This document shows, in pieces, positions 59,589-64,000 of a DNA stretch of 64,000 nucleotides. The number at the start of each line of letters is the position of its first letter. The stretch's first letter is position 1. The position numbers were made by a program, and so were the translations under genes. Under the pieces are notes generated by a model. The model was given only the letters and a program-made list of their open reading frames with translations. It was not told where the DNA came from and made no database searches. Source of the stretch: Sellimonas caecigallum (GTDB lineage: Bacteria; Bacillota; Clostridia; Lachnospirales; Lachnospiraceae); contig NZ_CP173660.1 of the NCBI RefSeq assembly GCF_045038405.1, forward strand, positions 496,001 to 560,000, given 5' to 3'.

Positions 59589-61220
59589 TTATTTTTCTAC
59601 ATCTGCGTGAACCCAATCGATGTTGACACTGCAATAGAAGAATGTTACGTCCTTCATGTCATCATCCAGCAGATAATGGATTACACGTTCTGCCTGCGGA
59701 AGGAATGCACCGTCGTCAATAATAATCTGTTCTGCCTGATGAAGCATATCCATACGGGCTTTCGCGTCTACTTCCTGCTGAGAAGCTTCCAAAAGCTGAT
59801 CTACCTGATCATTTTTATATCTGCTGTAGTTATAAGAACTGCCTGATTTGAAAAGTTCCAGATAACTGTATGGATCATCGTAGTCTGATCCCCAGCCTCC
59901 CCAAGCGATCTCATAATCGCCGCTCTGCTGTCTGCTAAGCACTTCATTGTATGTTACCTGCTGGATCGTCACATTGATTCCCAGCGTCTTGGTCCACATT
60001 TCCTGACATACTTCCGCCTGTTTTTTGGATGTCTCCGCATCTGTCGTCGTGATGGAAAGGGAAATGTCGGAAGGATTGGAAAGTCCAAGTTCAGACAAGG
60101 CTGTATTCAGATATTCTTTTGCCTTTGCCTCGTCTCCGTCAAGCGGATAAGACTGAAGCGTGGATTCCTCTCCATACGTCTTTTCCACACCTTTCAGGCC
60201 GCTGAAAGCAAGTGAAGCGCTTGGTGCACTAATACCATTGTTTACAAGATCATTGTAATCATTTCTGTTCAGCGCATAGTTAAGGGCAAGCCTTAAATTC
60301 TTGTTGGAAAGATACTGATTGCTGCAGTTAAAGTAAAAATAATCCACATTTCCATTCCGGAAAACGTTGTCTTTTCCTTCATAAGTTGGGACAGCTGCGG
60401 ATGGAAGTTCTACATAATCAAGTTCGCCGTCCTCATACATCGCAAGCGCTGTATCCTGAGTCTGTACATAGCTAAGTTCTACTCGGTCAAGTTTAATGGA
60501 ATCTGCATCCCAGTACTCTTCATTTGGCTCAAATACCCATTTTTGATTTTTGGAACTGGTCAGTTTGTACGGACCTGAATAAATATTTTTCTCTGCGTCT
60601 GCCGCAAAATCTTTTCCGTATTTTTCTACGATATCCTGGCGAAGCGGTGCAAACTGTGCCTGAGCTCCGATCATACTCAAAAAGTATGCTGTCGGATGCT
60701 CCAGCGTCACGACAAGCGTCGTATCGTCCTGAGCGACAACCCCAAGTTCAGATGGATCCATCTGTCCTTTTTCAACCTGATAACCGTTCTTTATGTATTC
60801 TCCGATGAATGCGTATGGAGCTGCTGTTTTCGGGTTCATCAGTCTCTGCCAGCTGTACACGAAATCCTGCGCTTTGATCTGCTGTCCGTCACTCCATTTG
60901 GCATCCGGATTCAAATGGAAAGTATAGGTAAGACCGTCTTCGGAAACTTCCCAGGTCTCTGCTACACCCGGATATACTTCTCCTCCGGTGTTCCGCACAA
61001 GACTTTCCGTAATTGCATGCTGAATCTCATTGTCTGGGATACTGTTGCTCTTCGTCGGATCCAGACTGGTAGGTTCCGTTCTTGTAGAATAACGGAATAC
61101 TTTCTCATTGCTTTCTGAAGATTCGCCTTCTTCTTTTCCGCCTCCTGGAACGCCGCATCCAGCAAGCATTGTCACTGTCATTGCTGCTGCCAGCAATGCT
61201 GCCAAAATTTTCTTTTTCAT
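59589..61220 (-). CDS. Peptide-binding lipoprotein (OppA/DppA type, SBP_bac_5)
   Basis: The 543-residue extracellular binding protein has a lipoprotein signal (ALLAAAMTVTMLAGC, Cys22) and a short Gly/Glu/Ser tether. The family opening EPTSLDPTKSNS follows, with the domain signature near AITESLVRNTGGEVYPGVAETWEVS (shown in part) and DAKWSDGQQI. The C-terminal lobe contains WGGWGSDYDDPYSY, which shapes the peptide pocket. The ligand length and preference cannot be read off. It lies between the M24 peptidase (18 bases) and the permeases, so Xaa-Pro or Xaa-hydroxyproline peptides are the likely cargo. Confidence 0.94.
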   Translation of the reverse strand: MKKKILAALLAAAMTVTMLAGCGVPGGGKEEGESSESNEKVFRYSTRTEPTSLDPTKSNSIPDNEIQHAITESLVRNTGGEVYPGVAETWEVSEDGLTYTFHLNPDAKWSDGQQIKAQDFVYSWQRLMNPKTAAPYAFIGEYIKNGYQVEKGQMDPSELGVVAQDDTTLVVTLEHPTAYFLSMIGAQAQFAPLRQDIVEKYGKDFAADAEKNIYSGPYKLTSSKNQKWVFEPNEEYWDADSIKLDRVELSYVQTQDTALAMYEDGELDYVELPSAAVPTYEGKDNVFRNGNVDYFYFNCSNQYLSNKNLRLALNYALNRNDYNDLVNNGISAPSASLAFSGLKGVEKTYGEESTLQSYPLDGDEAKAKEYLNTALSELGLSNPSDISLSITTTDAETSKKQAEVCQEMWTKTLGINVTIQQVTYNEVLSRQQSGDYEIAWGGWGSDYDDPYSYLELFKSGSSYNYSRYKNDQVDQLLEASQQEVDAKARMDMLHQAEQIIIDDGAFLPQAERVIHYLLDDDMKDVTFFYCSVNIDWVHADVEK

Positions 61221-61238
61221 AATAAGCCTCCTTTTGAT

Positions 61239-62309
61239 TTAGATTTCTATCAAATCGTGTGTAGCACTTATCAGGTTTTCATACCCCTGTTCTGTGATAA
61301 GTCCCTGATCTTCGATCCGGATCCCTCCCCAGCCCGGAATATAAATTCCTGGTTCTACCGTCATAATGTTCCCCTTCTGGAGAACTGCGGTGGAATTGCT
61401 TCCGATAAACGGAAGTTCATGGACGAAAAGTCCGATGCCATGTCCGATGCCTCCGTAATTATATTTCAGATAAGGCGTATCCTTAATAGCTTTTAAGGAT
61501 GCCTCATAACACTCTATGCCTGTCACTCCCGGTTTGATGACTGCTTCCACATCTTCTGTCATCTGCCTGCAAAGATCATACACTTTTTTCTGTTCTTCGG
61601 ATGCTTTTCCGACTACTACCGTCCGGGTCATATCAGACAGATACCCATTATACTGGCAGCCATAATCCATCAGAACCAGATCTCCGTATTCTATGGATTT
61701 GCTTGACGGAATTCCATGAAGAAGAGATGTCCTTGCCCCTGAAATCAGTATCCCTCCGTACGGCTTTGTATCTGCTCCTTCCATAACCATATAGTGGGAC
61801 AGCCTGGATGCCAGCTCTTTTTCAGTAACTCCAACACGGATATCTTTGACAATCTTTTCGAACGCCCGCGATGCAATCTCACACGCCGCCCTTAAATATC
61901 CTTCCTCTTCTTTTGTCTTTACAGAGCGAAATTCTTCCGTCACATTCGATGTAGGAATCATTTCTGCCTTTACACTGTTCCGAATCGACTCATAAAACGC
62001 GAAAGTCAGATAGTCTTCTTCAAAGGCGATGGTTTTTATATTCTCGCATTCGCCCAGATGACCGACCGTCTTCCCGATGGTATTTCCTGGTGTTCGCCAA
62101 TTCACGATCTCATAAGACGGGCATTCATTAGACGCCTGCTCCGTATATCTTGGATCCGTAATAAAGTACTGTTTTGATTTGGTTATGTACAGATAAGAGT
62201 CCTCTCCTGTATAGGAACTGATATAGCGCACATTTGCCGGTTTTGCTACAAAAAAGGAGTCCAGTTCGTGCTCCTCCATGTAATTTCTGATTTTCTGCAG
62301 TGTATTCAC
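61239..62309 (-). CDS. M24 family Xaa-Pro peptidase (prolidase/aminopeptidase P type)
   Basis: M24B enzymes cut X-Pro or X-hydroxyproline bonds in the cytosol with two metal ions. The 356-residue protein has the N-terminal creatinase-like domain and a pita-bread catalytic domain. The five metal ligands are in LMDYGCQYNG, SDMTRTV, GIGHGIG, TVEPGIYIPG and IRIEDQG. It starts with GTG 62309 after a G-rich site, and no in-frame ATG is better placed. As first gene of the opp operon it should release free proline and hydroxyproline from imported peptides. Confidence 0.93.
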   Translation of the reverse strand: MNTLQKIRNYMEEHELDSFFVAKPANVRYISSYTGEDSYLYITKSKQYFITDPRYTEQASNECPSYEIVNWRTPGNTIGKTVGHLGECENIKTIAFEEDYLTFAFYESIRNSVKAEMIPTSNVTEEFRSVKTKEEEGYLRAACEIASRAFEKIVKDIRVGVTEKELASRLSHYMVMEGADTKPYGGILISGARTSLLHGIPSSKSIEYGDLVLMDYGCQYNGYLSDMTRTVVVGKASEEQKKVYDLCRQMTEDVEAVIKPGVTGIECYEASLKAIKDTPYLKYNYGGIGHGIGLFVHELPFIGSNSTAVLQKGNIMTVEPGIYIPGWGGIRIEDQGLITEQGYENLISATHDLIEI

Positions 62310-62339
62310 GTTTTACCCCCCTATCTAAAATGTATATTT

Positions 62340-62369
62340 ATATTACCACCTTTCTATCTCTCCTGTCAA
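62340..62369 (-). promoter_or_regulatory. Promoter of the M24-opp operon
   Basis: TTGACA (62364-62369), 18 bases, TAATAT (62340-62345) on the minus strand, 31 bases before GTG 62309. Confidence 0.6.
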
Positions 62370-62661
62370 TATCGTGACAATTAATTTCGTTTAATTTTCT
62401 CAATTTTCCCTCATTATTGTCTATCTTATTTTGTTTTTTTCAAATATTCTATATTTATTTTTTATTTTTTCTTATTTTTTCTGTTTTATTATTTTTACAC
62501 AAAATACACTTGTCTATTTTGCACTAGACTTTTGTACATTTTTTGTCTACTTTTTCACGTAATTGAAAAGTTATTTTATGTTTAAAGTTGTCACTTTTTA
62601 AATATTTATTCATAAATTTATCTATTTTATTCTTTTCTATTTCGTTTTTCAAAGCTCAAAA

Positions 62662-62702
62662 AAAGGTTTTGAATAAATATTCCAAATTTATCCAAAACCT
62701 TT
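62662..62702 (-). terminator. Terminator of the GH127-family gene
   Basis: AAAGGTTTTGG...CAAAACCTTT hairpin with an inner AT-rich stem, ending on the minus strand in TTTTTTT, five bases after the stop codon. Confidence 0.75.
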
Positions 62703-62706
62703 CCTG

Positions 62707-64000
62707 TCAATCTTCTTTTTTCCAGTAAACGTGATAGTTCTCTTCCTCTATATCAAACAAAGGACGAAATTCTATTCCGCGAAGTCGAAATCTGCTCCCT
62801 TTCTCCCGGACAGGTCTTTCCCCCTTCCGGAATTTCAGATACTCGTTTTCCTTTTGAACAGCCGCCAAAATATACGGACCGTATCGGAAAACACCAAGAT
62901 CTCCCCGATCCTGCGGGCTTTCTGTCTCTATAGAGCAGAAAAACTGTATTTGTATCTCATGGACACCCTGCGGAATATCCAGACAGAAATATCCGTCTTT
63001 TTCGCACAACTGTGCCCATTTGGCTTCATCCATCCAGATATCTGCCTTTCCATTGTTCCAGTACGGATCTCTGATTTTCATCTCAAAATCGGCTCCAGCT
63101 TCGATTTCAATCTGTATTTTCCCTGGAACATCCATGTCTGTCTTTTGCCTTACAAAAACATCTTTTTCCTCCCACCTCAGTGAGGATTCCACAAACAGAT
63201 TCACGATCAGATTATCCTTCTCCGCCGCATAGATCATATCCGCATATTTAAAATGGCTCTCCATACCCGTTCCATGACAGCAGGAATTCTCCCGTTCAAA
63301 TACTTTTTTCCCTCCCGGAGCCAGAGGAGTAAAGTATACCGATTCCCCGCTTACGCCATGTTCTCTGGACGCAAGGATGTGGTTGAAGAGTGTCCGTTCA
63401 TAGTAGTCCATCATCTCTTTGCTTCCTTCATACTGATAAAGCTCTTTTGTAAGTTTCAGCATATTGTAGGATGCACAGGACTCGGCTGTGTGATGGGAAA
63501 GCAGATTTCCGATACAGTCCGGGCAATGAAACATTTCTCCCTCCCCTGTACCGCCGATGGCGTATGTCCTCCTCTTTGTTACCGTATTCCAGAAAAACTC
63601 CGATAAGTCATAGTATCTTTTTTCTCCTGTCACTTTAAATATTTCCATCGCCCCAACGATCTGCGGAATGTGCTGGTTTGCGTGCATCTTATCAAGGGCG
63701 TCGATTTTCTGCTCCATTGGAAAAAATAGTTTTTCATTGTCAAAAAAACGGGCGGCATCCAGATAATATGTTTCTCCTGTGATTGCGTAAAGTCTCGCCA
63801 AAACATCGTTCATTCCACCGTATTCCCCGGCAATATAGATACTCCACATCTTAAGCCTCTGCTCCTGTGAAAGCCGGGACAGACGATCGTACACCCACTT
63901 TCCCATCTTTTTCGCAATGCCAAGTGCTGTTTCACTGCCGATGAACTCAAAGCAGTCCAAAAGCCCCGCCAGGATTTTGTGAAGCGTGTAATATGGAGCC
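62707..64000 (-). CDS. GH127-family (DUF1680) beta-L-arabinofuranosidase-like protein, 5' end outside window
   Basis: The frame is open to the right edge and its first visible residues (APYYTLHKILAGLLD) already belong to the family, so about the first 120-200 residues are missing. The (alpha/alpha)6 barrel is followed by a beta domain. Residues corresponding to the zinc site and nucleophile are visible: AESCASYNML (Glu and Cys) and SCCHGTGMESH (Cys-Cys), with Cys as nucleophile in the characterised Bifidobacterium enzyme. That enzyme removes beta-L-arabinofuranose from hydroxyproline-linked plant glycans. No signal peptide can be judged because the N-terminus is missing. A strong terminator separates it from the opp operon. 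Confidence 0.88.
   Translation of the reverse strand, partial: APYYTLHKILAGLLDCFEFIGSETALGIAKKMGKWVYDRLSRLSQEQRLKMWSIYIAGEYGGMNDVLARLYAITGETYYLDAARFFDNEKLFFPMEQKIDALDKMHANQHIPQIVGAMEIFKVTGEKRYYDLSEFFWNTVTKRRTYAIGGTGEGEMFHCPDCIGNLLSHHTAESCASYNMLKLTKELYQYEGSKEMMDYYERTLFNHILASREHGVSGESVYFTPLAPGGKKVFERENSCCHGTGMESHFKYADMIYAAEKDNLIVNLFVESSLRWEEKDVFVRQKTDMDVPGKIQIEIEAGADFEMKIRDPYWNNGKADIWMDEAKWAQLCEKDGYFCLDIPQGVHEIQIQFFCSIETESPQDRGDLGVFRYGPYILAAVQKENEYLKFRKGERPVREKGSRFRLRGIEFRPLFDIEEENYHVYWKKED

Larger units (their letters stand above)
62310..62706. other. AT-rich intergenic region between GH127 and M24-opp operon
   Basis: These 397 bases are extremely AT-rich with T and A runs. I see the opp promoter (62340-62369), the GH127 terminator (62662-62702) and no protein gene or tRNA. 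The middle (about 62400-62650) has no feature I can support. Confidence 0.6.

Noticed and set aside
1..64000. CRISPR arrays, IS elements, prophage or rRNA/tRNA genes
   Set aside because: No regular direct repeats with spacers, transposase or integrase genes, phage structural genes or RNA folds were found on either strand.

Overview
The window looks like chromosomal DNA of a Gram-positive gut anaerobe of the Lachnospiraceae (Clostridia). The reasons are the gene families and their order: ChW-repeat surface proteins, pyruvate phosphate dikinase, single-chain glycyl-tRNA synthetase, a CdaA/CdaR pair, an M16C peptidase next to era, a gram-positive era-yqzL-recO run, strong AGGAGG ribosome sites and consensus TTGACA/TATAAT promoters. 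The genus cannot be fixed from sequence reading alone. All but three protein genes lie on the minus strand, so the block probably follows replication direction. I see no tRNA, rRNA, IS element, prophage or CRISPR array.

Layout from left to right. 1-4.5 kb: two ChW-repeat secreted proteins (one runs off the left edge, one is an NlpC/P60 wall hydrolase) behind a sugar nucleotidyltransferase. 4.6-10.4 kb: one apparent operon of two membrane proteins, the c-di-AMP synthase pair cdaA-cdaR, an HPr and leuA. 10.4-19.4 kb: comFC, recD2, mreB, uvrA, uvrB. 19.6-25.4 kb: an OLD-like ATPase/TOPRIM protein behind a LytR-CpsA-Psr protein, a cytidylate-kinase-like protein, a BaiA-like short-chain dehydrogenase and an SseB-domain protein. 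25.5-28.8 kb: an operon of a Ser46-less HPr, inorganic pyrophosphatase, diacylglycerol/undecaprenol kinase, a phasin-like helical protein and a UbiB/ABC1 kinase. 29-31.4 kb: a lone plus-strand lipoprotein and a decayed patch with a frameshifted esterase lipoprotein and a gene remnant. 31.4-35.7 kb: ppdK and an M18 aminopeptidase. 35.7-39.6 kb: a three-gene MoxR ATPase / VWA / LRR cassette of unknown function. 39.6-46.6 kb: a housekeeping operon of a small alarmone synthetase, M16C peptidase, era, yqzL-like gene, recO and glyS. 46.9-47.7 kb: a plus-strand glycerophosphodiesterase.

47.7-62.3 kb is the most interesting part: an apparently complete locus for taking up hydroxyproline-containing peptides and oxidising hydroxyproline to 2-oxoglutarate. 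Two minus-strand operons flank a plus-strand XRE-cupin regulator. The first operon encodes a proline racemase/hydroxyproline 2-epimerase family protein, four subunits that look like a heteromeric FAD/iron-sulfur D-hydroxyproline dehydrogenase, a DapA-family deaminase candidate and an aldehyde dehydrogenase. The second encodes an M24 Xaa-Pro peptidase and a five-gene oligopeptide ABC transporter. The inferred route is: peptide import, release of hydroxyproline by the prolidase, epimerisation, dehydrogenation to pyrroline-4-hydroxy-2-carboxylate, deamination to 2-oxoglutarate semialdehyde, and oxidation to 2-oxoglutarate. This is the route known from aerobes such as pseudomonads and rhizobia, not the glycyl-radical HypD route usual in clostridia.

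The right edge holds a truncated GH127 beta-L-arabinofuranosidase-family gene. Characterised members of that family strip arabinose from hydroxyproline-linked plant glycans, so the whole right end may be aimed at hydroxyproline-rich glycoproteins as well as collagen peptides. That last step is a hypothesis.
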